NCBI RefSeq assembly: GCF_030695125.1 | Contig: NZ_JAUYTP010000029.1 | Location: 541,746-605,745 of the forward strand | Source of the DNA: Allobosea sp. | Lineage (GTDB): Bacteria; Pseudomonadota; Alphaproteobacteria; Rhizobiales; Beijerinckiaceae | DNA: 64,000 bases | Direction: 5' to 3' | Part shown: one piece after another, positions 50,278-58,806 of the stretch | Numbering within the stretch: position 1 is the first letter of the stretch | Layout: every line of letters starts with the position of its first letter | Notes under the pieces: generated by a model | What the model saw: the letters and a program-made list of their open reading frames with translations, nothing else | Database searches by the model: none | What the model was told of the DNA's origin: nothing | Translations under genes and position numbers: made by a program

Positions 50278-51000
50278 ATGCGTGACCTCGCCTCGATCCT
50301 GCCGCTCGACGTCCGCGCCGTCGCCTTCCATGGCGACGGGCGCCGGCTGGTCGACGGCATCAGCTTCCAGCTTCCGGCCGGCGGGCTGACCGTGATTCTC
50401 GGCCCCAACGGAGCCGGCAAGTCGCTGACGCTGCGGCTCTGCCACGGCCTGCTGACGCCGAGCGAGGGCAGGATCGCCTGGGCGCGCGGCGCGGAGGGGC
50501 GCAACCGGCGCCACGCCATGGTTTTCCAGAAGCCGATTATGCTGCGCCGCTCGGTCGAGGCGAATGTGCTGCACGCGCTGGCGGCGGCGGGTGTCGCCGG
50601 TCCCGAACGTCGCGAGCGCTGCCGCACCGCGCTCGAACGCTTCGGCCTCAGCGAGCGCGCCGGCCAGGCGGCGCGGCTGCTCTCCGGTGGCGAGCAGCAG
50701 CGGCTCGCTATCGCCCGCGCCTGGGCCCTGCGGCCCGAACTGCTCTTCCTGGACGAGCCGACCTCGCAGCTCGACCCCGCCGCCACCCGCCAGATCGAGG
50801 AACTGCTCTCCGGCCTGGTGGCCGAGGGCATCACGGTGCTGATGTCGACGCATGATCTCGGCCAGGCGCGGCGGCTGGCCTCGCGCGTCCTGTTCCTGCA
50901 TCGCGGCCGGCTGATCGCGAATGCGCCGGCCGCCGACTTCTTCGCCGGCCCGGCCTCCCCCGAGGCGCGCGCCTTCCTCGCCGGAGAGCTGATCTGGTGA
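50278..51000 (+). CDS. Tungstate/molybdate-type ABC transporter ATP-binding protein (TupC-like)
   Basis: A 240-residue ATPase with Walker A GPNGAGKSLT, signature LSGGEQQRLAIARAW, Walker B LLFLDEPTSQLD and STHD. It would energise the permease encoded just upstream. I took ATG 50278 because GGTGAG lies five bases before it; GTG 50269, overlapping the permease stop (GTGA), would add three residues. It lacks the C-terminal regulatory domain of ModC, which fits a TupC-type protein. Confidence 0.9.
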   Translation: MRDLASILPLDVRAVAFHGDGRRLVDGISFQLPAGGLTVILGPNGAGKSLTLRLCHGLLTPSEGRIAWARGAEGRNRRHAMVFQKPIMLRRSVEANVLHALAAAGVAGPERRERCRTALERFGLSERAGQAARLLSGGEQQRLAIARAWALRPELLFLDEPTSQLDPAATRQIEELLSGLVAEGITVLMSTHDLGQARRLASRVLFLHRGRLIANAPAADFFAGPASPEARAFLAGELIW

Positions 51001-51038
51001 CCCCTGCCATGACCCACAAGAACCCCAAGGAGACGACC

Positions 51039-51917
51039 ATGACCACGACCCGACGCCTGCTCCTCGCCACGGGCTTCAGCGCCGCCCTGACCGGCCTCGC
51101 GCTAGCCCAGACCACGACCGCGACGCCGCCGGCCGCCTCGACCCCGGCCGCGACTGGTACCCGCTTCATCACGGTCTCTTCGACCACCTCGACCCAGGAT
51201 TCCGGCCTGTTTGGCCACATCCTGCCGCTATTCAAGGCGAAGACCGGCATCGAGGTCCGCGTCGTCTCGCAGGGCACGGGCCAGGCGCTCGACACCGGCC
51301 GGCGCGGCGATGCCGACGTCGTCTTCGTCCATGCCAAGGCGCAGGAAGAGAAATTCGTCGCCGAGGGCTTCGGGCTCGAGCGCAAGCCGGTGATGTACAA
51401 CGACTTCGTGCTGATCGGCCCGAAGGCCGACCCGGCCGGCATCAGTGGCACCAAGGACATCGCCGCCGCGCTGGTGAAGATCGCCGAGAAGGGCGCACCC
51501 TTCGTCTCGCGTGGCGACAAGTCGGGCACGCATTCGGCCGAACTCGCGCTCTGGAAGGTCGCGGGCGTCGATCTCGCCGCCAAGAAGGGCGCCTGGTACC
51601 GCGAGATCGGCCAGGGCATGGGTGCGGCGCTCAACACCGCCGGCGGCATGGGCGCCTATGTGCTGGCCGACCGCGGCACCTGGATCTCCTTCAAGAACCG
51701 TGGCGACCTCACGATTGCGGTCGAGGGCGACCGTCGCCTGTTCAACCAGTATGGCGTCATCGCGGTGAACCCGGCCAAGCACCCGCATGTGAAGATCAAT
51801 GACGGGCAGGCCTTCGTGAACTGGCTGGTCGGCCCCGAGGGGCAGAAGGCGATCGCCGACTACAAGATCGAAGGGCAGCAGCTGTTCTTCCCGAATGCGA
51901 CGCAGGCGGGCGCGTGA
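51039..51917 (+). CDS. Tungstate-type ABC transporter substrate-binding protein (TupA-like)
   Basis: A 292-residue periplasmic protein. The ATG at 51039 follows GGAG by seven bases and begins a signal peptide (LLLATGFSAALTGLALAQ). The mature part opens with SSTTSTQDSGLFGHILPLF; the TTST motif is the oxyanion-binding signature of TupA/WtpA-like proteins. Other conserved blocks are GTGQALDTGRRGDADVVFVH, FVSRGDKSGTHSAELALW and LADRGTW. Tungstate is the expected ligand for this subfamily; discrimination from molybdate is not possible here. Confidence 0.9.
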   Translation: MTTTRRLLLATGFSAALTGLALAQTTTATPPAASTPAATGTRFITVSSTTSTQDSGLFGHILPLFKAKTGIEVRVVSQGTGQALDTGRRGDADVVFVHAKAQEEKFVAEGFGLERKPVMYNDFVLIGPKADPAGISGTKDIAAALVKIAEKGAPFVSRGDKSGTHSAELALWKVAGVDLAAKKGAWYREIGQGMGAALNTAGGMGAYVLADRGTWISFKNRGDLTIAVEGDRRLFNQYGVIAVNPAKHPHVKINDGQAFVNWLVGPEGQKAIADYKIEGQQLFFPNATQAGA

Positions 51918-51921
51918 TCCC

Positions 51922-52743
51922 ATGCGCCACAGCCTTCTTGCAGGCCTGCTCCTGATGGGCGGCCTCGCCGCGAGCTCCGCCGCCCGCGCGCAGGAGCCCG
52001 TCCTCCTGCATGCGGCCGGCAGCCTGCGGGCCGCGCTCACCGAGGTGACTCAGGCCTTCACCGCCCAGAGCGGCCTTGCCGTGAAGCCGGCCTTCGGCGC
52101 CTCGGGCCTGCTGCGCGAGCGCATCGCCAAGGGCGAGGCGGCGGAGGTCTTCGCATCCGCCGATCTAGGCAACCCCCGCGCTCTGGCGAGGGAGGGGCGC
52201 AGCGGCGCGGTCGTGCTCTTCGCCCGCAATGAACTCTGCGCCTTCGTCCGTCCCGGCGTCGCCGCGACATCGGAGACGCTGCTGGAGCGCATGCTCGACG
52301 CGAACCTCAAGCTGGGCACCTCGACCCCGCGCGCCGACCCGTCAGGCGACTATGCCTTCCAGGTGTTCGCGCGGGCCGAGACGGTGAAACCCGGCGCCCG
52401 GGCGGCGCTGGAAGCGAAGGCTCTGCAGCTCACCGGTGGGCCGGGCAGCGCGCCGGCGCCGGACGGGCTCAATGTCTACGGTCACAACCTTGCCAACGGC
52501 ACGGCCGACATCTTCCTCGCCTATTGCACCAATGCGGCGCCGATCGCGAAGGAGCAGACCGGGATCCGCCTCGTCAGGCTGCCGCCGGAGCTGGCGGTGG
52601 GCGCCGAATACGGGCTCACCGTCATGAACGGGGCCTCGCCAAATGCGGGGCGCCTCGCCATGTTCATCCTCGCGCAGGAGGGCCAGGCGATCCTGGCCCG
52701 GCACGGCTTCGCCGCGCCGACGCTCCCGCGCGAAGGCGGCTGA
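51922..52743 (+). CDS. ModA-like periplasmic substrate-binding protein without its own permease
   Basis: A 273-residue exported protein: signal peptide SLLAGLLLMGGLAASSAARA, then LLHAAGSLRAALTEVTQAF and FGASGLLRERIAKGEAAEVF, the ModA-like pattern in which the AGSL and SGLL segments bind the oxyanion. It starts four bases after the TupA-like stop, so it belongs to the same transcript, yet no second ModB/ModC pair follows. It may widen the substrate range of the upstream permease or act as a sensor. Metal specificity is unproven. Confidence 0.86.
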   Translation: MRHSLLAGLLLMGGLAASSAARAQEPVLLHAAGSLRAALTEVTQAFTAQSGLAVKPAFGASGLLRERIAKGEAAEVFASADLGNPRALAREGRSGAVVLFARNELCAFVRPGVAATSETLLERMLDANLKLGTSTPRADPSGDYAFQVFARAETVKPGARAALEAKALQLTGGPGSAPAPDGLNVYGHNLANGTADIFLAYCTNAAPIAKEQTGIRLVRLPPELAVGAEYGLTVMNGASPNAGRLAMFILAQEGQAILARHGFAAPTLPREGG

Positions 52744-52755
52744 CCGGAGACACCC

Positions 52756-53235
52756 ATGGACTGGCAGGCGACGCGACCGGGCGAAACCAGCGCGCCCTTG
52801 CCCGACCGGCGGGACGCGCATCTCGTCTTCATCGGCCGCCTGCGCACGCCCTTCACCACGCGCAACCAGTGCCCGCGGCAGGGGGACGCCGAGAACGGCC
52901 CGGTCTGCCGCGCAGAGATCGACGACCCCTGGCAGGCCGCGCTCGCCGGCATCGAGGGCTTCGCCTGGCTCGACCTGCTCTACTGGATGCATCAGGCACG
53001 GCGCGACCTCGTCACCCAGACGCCGCGGGGCGGCGCGCCGCTCGGCACTTTTGCGCTGCGCTCCCCCGTGCGGCCCAACCCGATCGCGCTGTCGCGTGTG
53101 CGGCTGCTGGGCGTCGAGGACGGCGCGCTGCTGGTGCGCGGGCTCGACTGCCTCGACGGCACGCCGCTGCTCGACATCAAGCCGCATCGCTGCCTGCACA
53201 GCGCGAGACCGGAGCCCGGCCATGCCCCGTCCTGA
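52756..53235 (+). CDS. TsaA/TrmO-domain protein (SAM-dependent methyltransferase family)
   Basis: A 159-residue TsaA-fold protein. The family blocks are clear: FIGRLRTPFTTRNQCPRQG, GIEGFAWLDLLYWMHQARRD, GTFALRSPVRPNPIALSRVR and LDCLDGTPLLDIKPH. E. coli TrmO uses this domain to N6-methylate t6A37 in tRNA-Thr. This protein is shorter (no C-terminal extension) and lies inside a metal-uptake operon, so a tRNA target is not certain. Its 3' end overlaps the FecB-like gene by 14 bp. Confidence 0.87.
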   Translation: MDWQATRPGETSAPLPDRRDAHLVFIGRLRTPFTTRNQCPRQGDAENGPVCRAEIDDPWQAALAGIEGFAWLDLLYWMHQARRDLVTQTPRGGAPLGTFALRSPVRPNPIALSRVRLLGVEDGALLVRGLDCLDGTPLLDIKPHRCLHSARPEPGHAPS

Positions 53236-54253
53236 CCGCCGCGCCCTGCTGACCGGCCTCGCCGCGCTCGCGGCGTGGCCCCGCGCGGCGCAGGCGGCGA
53301 CGGTGCGAGATGGCGCAGGCAGGGACGTCGCCGTCCCCGCCACCGTGACGCGCGTCTTTCCCGCCGGGCCGCCTGCCGCGATCCAGCTCTACACGCTCGC
53401 GCCCGATTTGCTGCTGGGCTGGCCGCGCGCCAACCGGCCCGAGGAGCGCGAATTCCTGCTGCCGGGCATCGGCGATCGCCCCGAGATCGGCCGCATCACC
53501 GGACGCGGCAACAGCGCCAATCTCGAAGCCGTGCTCCAGCTCAAGCCCGACCTGATCGTCGATTCCGGCTCGACGGGCAGAACCTATGTCGAGCTCGCCG
53601 AGCGGGTGCAGGGCCAGACCGGCATCCCCTATGCGCTGCTCGACGGCCGCTTCGGCGCGATCCCCGAGAGCTATCGCGTCCTCGGCCGGCTGACCGGCCG
53701 CAGCGAGCGTGCCGAGACGCTCGCGACCTGGTGCGAGACGACGATGCCGGCGATCCGCGGACGCATCGCCGGCATCCCGGCGCAACAGCGGCCCTCCGTC
53801 TACTATGCCCGCGGGCCGCGCGGTCTCGAGACGGGGCTCGGCGGCTCGATCAATGTCGAGACGCTCTCCTTCCTCGGCGCCCGCAACGTCGCCGACCAGC
53901 CCGGAAGCGGGCTCGCGCAGGTTTCGCTCGAACAGGTGCTGGCCTGGGACCCGGAGGTGATCGTCACCATCGACCTCGCCTTCTCCGAGAGCGTGCGCCG
54001 CGATCCCGCCTGGGCCAGTGTGCGGGCGGTAAAGACAGGCCGCGTCCATCTCTCGCCCAAGATCCCCTTCGGCTGGGTCGACTTCCCGCCCTCGGTCAAC
54101 CGCATGGTCGGGCTCTGGTGGCTGGCCAAGCTGCTCTATCCGCAAGCCTTCCCCGAAGACATCCGCGCCATCGCGCGCGACTTCCACACGCTGTTCTATC
54201 AGGTCACGCCGAGCGAGCCGCAGCTCGATCGCATCCTCGCGGGGCGGGGGTGA
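53222..54253 (+). CDS. FecB/MolA-type ABC transporter substrate-binding protein
   Basis: A 343-residue periplasmic protein of the class III (siderophore/cobalamin/molybdate) binding-protein fold. The N-terminus has RRALLTGLAALAAWPRAAQA, a twin-arginine-like signal. Conserved parts include DGAGRDVAVPATVTRVFPAG, LKPDLIVDSG, and the C-terminal FGWVDFPPSVNRMVGLWWLA. The last motif is shared with MolA-type proteins and iron-chelate binding proteins. The ATG overlaps the TsaA gene. Next to Tup- and ModA-like genes, molybdate or tungstate is a plausible ligand, but iron chelates are possible. Confidence 0.9.
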   Translation: MPRPDRRALLTGLAALAAWPRAAQAATVRDGAGRDVAVPATVTRVFPAGPPAAIQLYTLAPDLLLGWPRANRPEEREFLLPGIGDRPEIGRITGRGNSANLEAVLQLKPDLIVDSGSTGRTYVELAERVQGQTGIPYALLDGRFGAIPESYRVLGRLTGRSERAETLATWCETTMPAIRGRIAGIPAQQRPSVYYARGPRGLETGLGGSINVETLSFLGARNVADQPGSGLAQVSLEQVLAWDPEVIVTIDLAFSESVRRDPAWASVRAVKTGRVHLSPKIPFGWVDFPPSVNRMVGLWWLAKLLYPQAFPEDIRAIARDFHTLFYQVTPSEPQLDRILAGRG

Positions 54254-54286
54254 TGGCCGTGACACCGTCTGGGCGGCTCTGACCCC

Positions 54287-55300
54287 ATGCGCCCCTCGCT
54301 CCTGCGCGGCAACGCCATCGCGCTCGCTTTGCTGGCGCTGGCCATCCTGCTCGCCTTCGGGGTCGGGCGCTTCCCGGTCGCGCCTGGCGATCTCGCGCGC
54401 ATCCTCTGGTCGGGCCTGAGCGGCCAGCCCTCGGGCCTGTCGCCGCAGGTCGAGACGGTGATCTGGAACATCCGCGGCCCGCGCGTGCTGGCAGCGCTGC
54501 TCTGCGGCGCCGCGCTGGCGGTGGCGGGCACCGCCTTCCAGGGCCTGTTCCGCAACCCGCTCGTCTCTCCCGACATCCTCGGCGCCTCCTCGGGAGCCGC
54601 GCTCGGGGCCGTGCTCGGCATCTATCTCTCGCTCGGGCTCTTCGCGATCCAGCTCGCGGCCTTCGCCGGCGGGCTGCTGGCGGTGGGCGCCGTCTATGCG
54701 GTCGGCTCGACGATCCGGCGCGGCGACCCCGTCCTCGTCCTCGTCCTGACCGGTGTGGTCGTCGGCTCGCTGCTCGGCGCCGGCATCGGGCTGATCAAAT
54801 ACTGGGCCGACCCCTACAACCAGCTGCCGGCCATGACCTTCTGGCTGCTCGGCAGCCTGGCCGGCACCGACCGCTCGGATCTCGTGCCGCTGCTCGGCCC
54901 GGTCCTGGCGGGCTCGGCGGTGCTCATGGCGTTGCGCTGGCGCATGAACGCGATGTCGCTGCCGGAGGAGGAGGCCCGCGCGCTCGGCCTGCGCACCGGC
55001 CCGTTGCGGCTGGCCATCGTCGTCGCCGCGACGCTGGTGACGGCGGCGAGCGTCGCCGCGGCCGGCATCATCGGCTGGGTCGGGCTCGTCGTGCCCCATC
55101 TCGCCCGCTTCCTCGTCGGGCCCGACTTCAGCCGGTTGCTGCCGACGGCGGCCCTGCTCGGCGGCGGCTATCTGCTGGTCATCGACACGCTGGCGCGCAC
55201 GGCAGGCCCGGTCGAGACGCCGCTCGGCATCCTCACCGCCGTGATCGGCACGCCCTTCTTCATCTGGCTGCTCGCCTCGGCCCGCGGAGGCTGGTCGTGA
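54287..55300 (+). CDS. FecCD-family ABC transporter permease
   Basis: A 337-residue permease with about ten membrane helices. Typical blocks are RGPRVLAALLCGAALAVAG, GLFRNPLVSPDILGASSGAA, FWLLGSLAGTDRSDL and GIIGWVGLVVPHLARFLVG. It forms the membrane channel for the FecB-like binding protein just upstream. Its stop overlaps the GTG start of the ATPase gene. It follows the binding-protein gene by 33 bp, so the three form one transport unit. Confidence 0.93.
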   Translation: MRPSLLRGNAIALALLALAILLAFGVGRFPVAPGDLARILWSGLSGQPSGLSPQVETVIWNIRGPRVLAALLCGAALAVAGTAFQGLFRNPLVSPDILGASSGAALGAVLGIYLSLGLFAIQLAAFAGGLLAVGAVYAVGSTIRRGDPVLVLVLTGVVVGSLLGAGIGLIKYWADPYNQLPAMTFWLLGSLAGTDRSDLVPLLGPVLAGSAVLMALRWRMNAMSLPEEEARALGLRTGPLRLAIVVAATLVTAASVAAAGIIGWVGLVVPHLARFLVGPDFSRLLPTAALLGGGYLLVIDTLARTAGPVETPLGILTAVIGTPFFIWLLASARGGWS

Positions 55301-56061
55301 GCCTCGCCGCCGCCGATCTGGTCTACGGCTATCGCGAGCGCGTCATCGGCCGCGACATCGCGTTGTCGCTTGCCCACGGCGAGGTTCTGGCCCTGCTCGG
55401 CCCCAATGGCAGCGGCAAGACCACGCTGCTGAAGACCCTGCTCGGGCTGCTGCCGGCGCGCGGCGGGACGCTGCTGCTCGACGACCGCCCCCTCGCCACG
55501 CTCTCGCCGCCGGAACGGGCGCGGGCGCTTGGCTATGTCCCGCAGGCCCATGCCGGCACGTTCGCCTTCACCGTCGAGGCCGTGGTGCTGATGGGCCGCA
55601 GCGCCCATGCCGGGCTGTTTGCGGCGCCCTCCGCGCGCGACCACACTGTTGCCGCCGCGATGCTGGAGCGCCTCGGCATCGCGCGGCTGGCGCAGCGGCC
55701 CTATACGGAGATTTCCGGCGGAGAGCGCCAGCTCGTGCTGATCGCCCGCGCTTTGGCGCAGGAGCCGGCCTATGTCGTGCTCGACGAGCCGACCGCGAGC
55801 CTCGATTTCGGCAATCAGGGCCGGGTGATGCAGGAGATCCGGCGGCTCGCGGCGGAAGGGCTCGGCGTGCTGTTCACCACGCATGATCCCAACCAGGCGC
55901 TGCGCCACGCCGACCGCGTCATGATGATCCGCGACGGGCAGGCCATCGCCAACGGCCGGGCGGACGCGTTGCTGACGCCGGAGCGGCTGGAACAGCTCTA
56001 CGGCGTACCGATCGAGACCGTGCAGGACGGCGACGGCCGCATCGCCTTCCTGCCGGGCTAG
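55297..56061 (+). CDS. FecE-type ABC transporter ATP-binding protein
   Basis: A 254-residue ATPase with Walker A GPNGSGKTT, signature ISGGERQLVLIARAL, Walker B VVLDEPTASLD and TTHDPNQALRHAD. It starts at GTG 55297, overlapping the permease stop (GTGA), with GGAGG seven bases upstream. It completes the class III import system encoded at 53222-56061 and is the last gene of the + strand run that begins at 49571. Confidence 0.93.
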   Translation: MSLAAADLVYGYRERVIGRDIALSLAHGEVLALLGPNGSGKTTLLKTLLGLLPARGGTLLLDDRPLATLSPPERARALGYVPQAHAGTFAFTVEAVVLMGRSAHAGLFAAPSARDHTVAAAMLERLGIARLAQRPYTEISGGERQLVLIARALAQEPAYVVLDEPTASLDFGNQGRVMQEIRRLAAEGLGVLFTTHDPNQALRHADRVMMIRDGQAIANGRADALLTPERLEQLYGVPIETVQDGDGRIAFLPG

Positions 56062-56096
56062 CAGAAGGGGGCTGAACCGGCGCGGACAGCCCGGCT

Positions 56097-56330
56097 TCAG
56101 AAGTCGCTGGCGAGGCCCTTGACCTCCCAGTCATTGTAGCGGACCGGCTCGAGCCCACCGCGGCCGTCGATCTCGCGTGCGCCGGCAAGCTCGGCCGCGC
56201 GGGCGTCGATCGCCGCGCGGCGCGCCTGCGCCTCCGCCAGGGCCCGCTCGGCGGCTGGCGACAAGGTTTTGACGAGCGCGTCTCCGGCAACCGCGGCAGC
56301 AACGGCCTGTGCGCTGGTCTCGTTCATCAT
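56097..56330 (-). CDS. DUF1674 / SDHAF4-like protein
   Basis: A 77-residue protein whose C-terminal half carries the DUF1674 signature, here EIDGRGGLEPVRYNDWEVKG then LASDF. In mitochondria the family (SDHAF4/Sdh8) helps assemble the flavoprotein subunit of succinate dehydrogenase. The N-terminal half is an Ala-rich helix. Start ATG 56330 (a second ATG follows directly) has GAGG five bases upstream. No sdh genes are in the window. It is divergent from htpX. Confidence 0.88.
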   Translation of the reverse strand: MMNETSAQAVAAAVAGDALVKTLSPAAERALAEAQARRAAIDARAAELAGAREIDGRGGLEPVRYNDWEVKGLASDF

Positions 56331-56456
56331 CACAGCCTCTCTCGTCGCAGCCTCTCTTGCAGGATCGGCATCGCCTTCACCACATAAGCTGCAAATCCGC
56401 ATCCGGGGAGAGGCATGACGCCGCGTTGCCCGTCGATGTGAACCATGGGGATGACG

Positions 56457-57386
56457 ATGAACTATGTCCGCACCGGCATGCTGATGGCCGGTCTCACCGC
56501 GCTGTTCGGCGTGGTCGGCTATCTGCTCGGCGGCAGCGGCGGCATGCTGATGGCGCTGGGCTTCGCCGCCGTCACCAACCTGTTCAGCTACTGGAACTCC
56601 GACCGGCTGGCGCTCGCCGCCCACAACGCCCATGAGGTCGACGAGCGGAGCGCGCCGGAGCTCTACGGCATGGTGCGCGACCTCGCGGCACGCGCCAACA
56701 TGCCGATGCCGCGCGTCTACCTCATCGATGAGGACCAGCCCAACGCCTTCGCCACCGGCCGCAACCCGCAAAATGCCGCCGTCGCGGCCACGACCGGCAT
56801 CATGCGCACGCTGAGCTATGAGGAGCTGGCGGGCGTGATGGCCCACGAGCTCGCCCACATCAAGAACCACGACACGCTGACGATGACGATCACCGCGACC
56901 ATGGCCGGCGCGATCTCCTCGCTGGTCACGTTCGGCATGATGTTCGGCTCGCGCGAGAACCGTCCCAACATGATCGTCCAGATCCTGCTCTCGATCCTGG
57001 CGCCGATGGCGGCGATGGTGATCCAGATGGCGATTTCGCGCTCGCGCGAATACGAGGCCGACAAGCTCGGGGCCGAGATCTGCGGCAATCCGGTCTGGCT
57101 GGCCGATGCGCTCGCCAAGATCGCCGGCGGCGTGGCGCATACGCCAAACGAGACGGCGGAGGCGAAGCCTGCTACGGCGCATATGTTCATCATCAATCCC
57201 TTGACTGGCGGCGGCATGGATTCCCTGTTTTCGACACATCCCGACACCGGCAATCGCATCGCCGCGCTGATGGAGCAGGCCCGCGCCATGGGCATCGGCC
57301 GCAGCGGCGGCGGCTTCATGAGCCAGGCGGCCCAGAGCCCCTGGGCCGGCGGTGGCGCGGGCCGCGAACCCGGGCCCTGGGGCTGA
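56457..57386 (+). CDS. htpX: Membrane-bound zinc metalloprotease HtpX
   Basis: A 309-residue M48 protease that degrades misfolded membrane proteins. The HExxH zinc motif is [13 protein letters not shown] near residue 130; the third ligand glutamate is in [12 protein letters not shown]. There are two hydrophobic N-terminal helices ([20 protein letters not shown]) and two central ones. ATG 56457 (MNYVRTG) fits the family start and has GGGGA upstream; ATG 56445 would add four residues. The C-terminus is Gly-rich. The rsmB gene follows after 4 bp. Confidence 0.95.
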   Translation: MNYVRTGMLMAGLTALFGVVGYLLGGSGGMLMALGFAAVTNLFSYWNSDRLALAAHNAHEVDERSAPELYGMVRDLAARANMPMPRVYLIDEDQPNAFATGRNPQNAAVAATTGIMRTLSYEELAGVMAHELAHIKNHDTLTMTITATMAGAISSLVTFGMMFGSRENRPNMIVQILLSILAPMAAMVIQMAISRSREYEADKLGAEICGNPVWLADALAKIAGGVAHTPNETAEAKPATAHMFIINPLTGGGMDSLFSTHPDTGNRIAALMEQARAMGIGRSGGGFMSQAAQSPWAGGGAGREPGPWG

Positions 57387-57390
57387 TCCG

Positions 57391-58767
57391 GTGGCGAAGG
57401 CACTGAAAACGGACGATCTCCCCCACGATGCGCGGCAGGACGAGCCTGCCGACAGCGGCACCGGGCCCGCCCCGGGCCTGCCGGCCCGCAAGCTCGCCGC
57501 CGCCGTCATCGACGAGGTGCTCCGGGCGAAGCTTTCGCTCGACGACACGCATGAGCGGCTCGCGCCGGCCTATCATCTCGATGCCGCCGACAGCGCGCTG
57601 GCGCGGGCCATCGCGATCACCGCCTTTCGCCGCCTCGGCACGATCCAGGACGCGATCAACGCCAGGCTCGAGCGCGGCAGCCCGCGCAATTCCGGGCCCT
57701 TCGAGCCGATCATGGTGGCGGCCGCCGCCCAGATCCTCTTTCTCGACGTGCCCGACCATGCCGCCGTCGACCTCGCCATCCGCCACCTCCACGAGGATGC
57801 GCGGTCATCCCGCTATGTCTCGCTCGGCAATGCGCTGCTGCGGCGGCTCGCCCGCGAACGCGAGGCGATCCTGGCGGAAGCGGTCGATCCGTTTCTCGAT
57901 ACGCCGGAATGGCTGACCGAGAGCTGGATGGAGAGCTATGGCGAGGACACGGCCGCTGCCATCGCGGCCAGCCATCGCGACGAACCCCCGCTCGACATCT
58001 CGGTGAAGAATTCTGCCGAGGACTGGGCGCTCAAGCTCGACGGGCTGCTGCTGCCGACGGGCTCGATCCGCCTGCGCGAGCGCCAGGGCATCACCGGCCT
58101 GCCCGGCTTCGACGAAGGCGCCTGGTGGGTTCAGGACGCCGCCGCCGCGCTGCCGGTGCGCCTGCTCGCGCCCCAGCCGGGTGAGCGCATCGCCGATCTC
58201 TGTGCCGCACCGGGCGGCAAGACCGCGCAGATCGCCGCGCTCGGGGCGATGGTCACCGCCGTCGATCGGTCCGGCCCGCGCCTGCGTCGCCTCAGGGCCA
58301 ATCTGGAGCGGCTCGGTCTGTCGGCGGAGATCGTCACCAAGGATGCGACCCTCTGGGAGGTGGAGCCTTTCGACGCCGTGCTGCTCGATGCCCCCTGCAG
58401 CGCCACCGGCACCATTCGCCGTCACCCCGACGTCGCCTGGACGAAATCGCCCGACGACCGCGACAAGCTCGTCGCCCTCCAGGCCCGCCTGCTCGAAGCG
58501 GCGGCCCGGCTGACGAAGCCGGGCGGACGGCTGGTCTATTGCACCTGCTCGCTCGAGCCGCAGGAGGGCGAGGCCCAGATCGAAGCGTTCCTGCAAGCCC
58601 ATCCGAACTTCGTCAGAAAGCCGATCGAAGCGGCAGAAATCGGCGGTCTCGGCGAAGCGATCGACCGCAATGGCGATCTGCGCACCCTGCCCCACCAGCT
58701 GCGCAACGACACGCCGCGCCTTTCGGGATGGAGCGGATTTTACGCAACCCGCCTGATCAGGCTATGA
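57391..58767 (+). CDS. rsmB: 16S rRNA (cytosine-C5) methyltransferase, RsmB/Sun family
   Basis: A 458-residue protein. Residues 40-170 form a NusB-like RNA-binding domain; the rest is a Rossmann methyltransferase. Motif I is DLCAAPGGKT near residue 269. The two RsmB/Nol1-type cysteines lie in DAPCSATGTIRRHPDV (near 333) and VYCTCSLEPQEGE (near 383). It would methylate C967 of 16S rRNA (E. coli numbering). The GTG at 57391, four bases past the htpX stop, was chosen since the longer frame overlaps htpX and adds a low-complexity leader. Confidence 0.92.
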   Translation: MAKALKTDDLPHDARQDEPADSGTGPAPGLPARKLAAAVIDEVLRAKLSLDDTHERLAPAYHLDAADSALARAIAITAFRRLGTIQDAINARLERGSPRNSGPFEPIMVAAAAQILFLDVPDHAAVDLAIRHLHEDARSSRYVSLGNALLRRLAREREAILAEAVDPFLDTPEWLTESWMESYGEDTAAAIAASHRDEPPLDISVKNSAEDWALKLDGLLLPTGSIRLRERQGITGLPGFDEGAWWVQDAAAALPVRLLAPQPGERIADLCAAPGGKTAQIAALGAMVTAVDRSGPRLRRLRANLERLGLSAEIVTKDATLWEVEPFDAVLLDAPCSATGTIRRHPDVAWTKSPDDRDKLVALQARLLEAAARLTKPGGRLVYCTCSLEPQEGEAQIEAFLQAHPNFVRKPIEAAEIGGLGEAIDRNGDLRTLPHQLRNDTPRLSGWSGFYATRLIRL

Positions 58768-58806
58768 CGGAGCGGGGATTCGCTTTCGCAGTCAGCACCA
58801 GGCGTA

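Noticed and set aside
56097..57548. 483-codon - strand frame that includes the DUF1674 protein
   Set aside because: Only the last 77 codons carry the DUF1674 signature and a ribosome binding site; the remainder is antisense to htpX.
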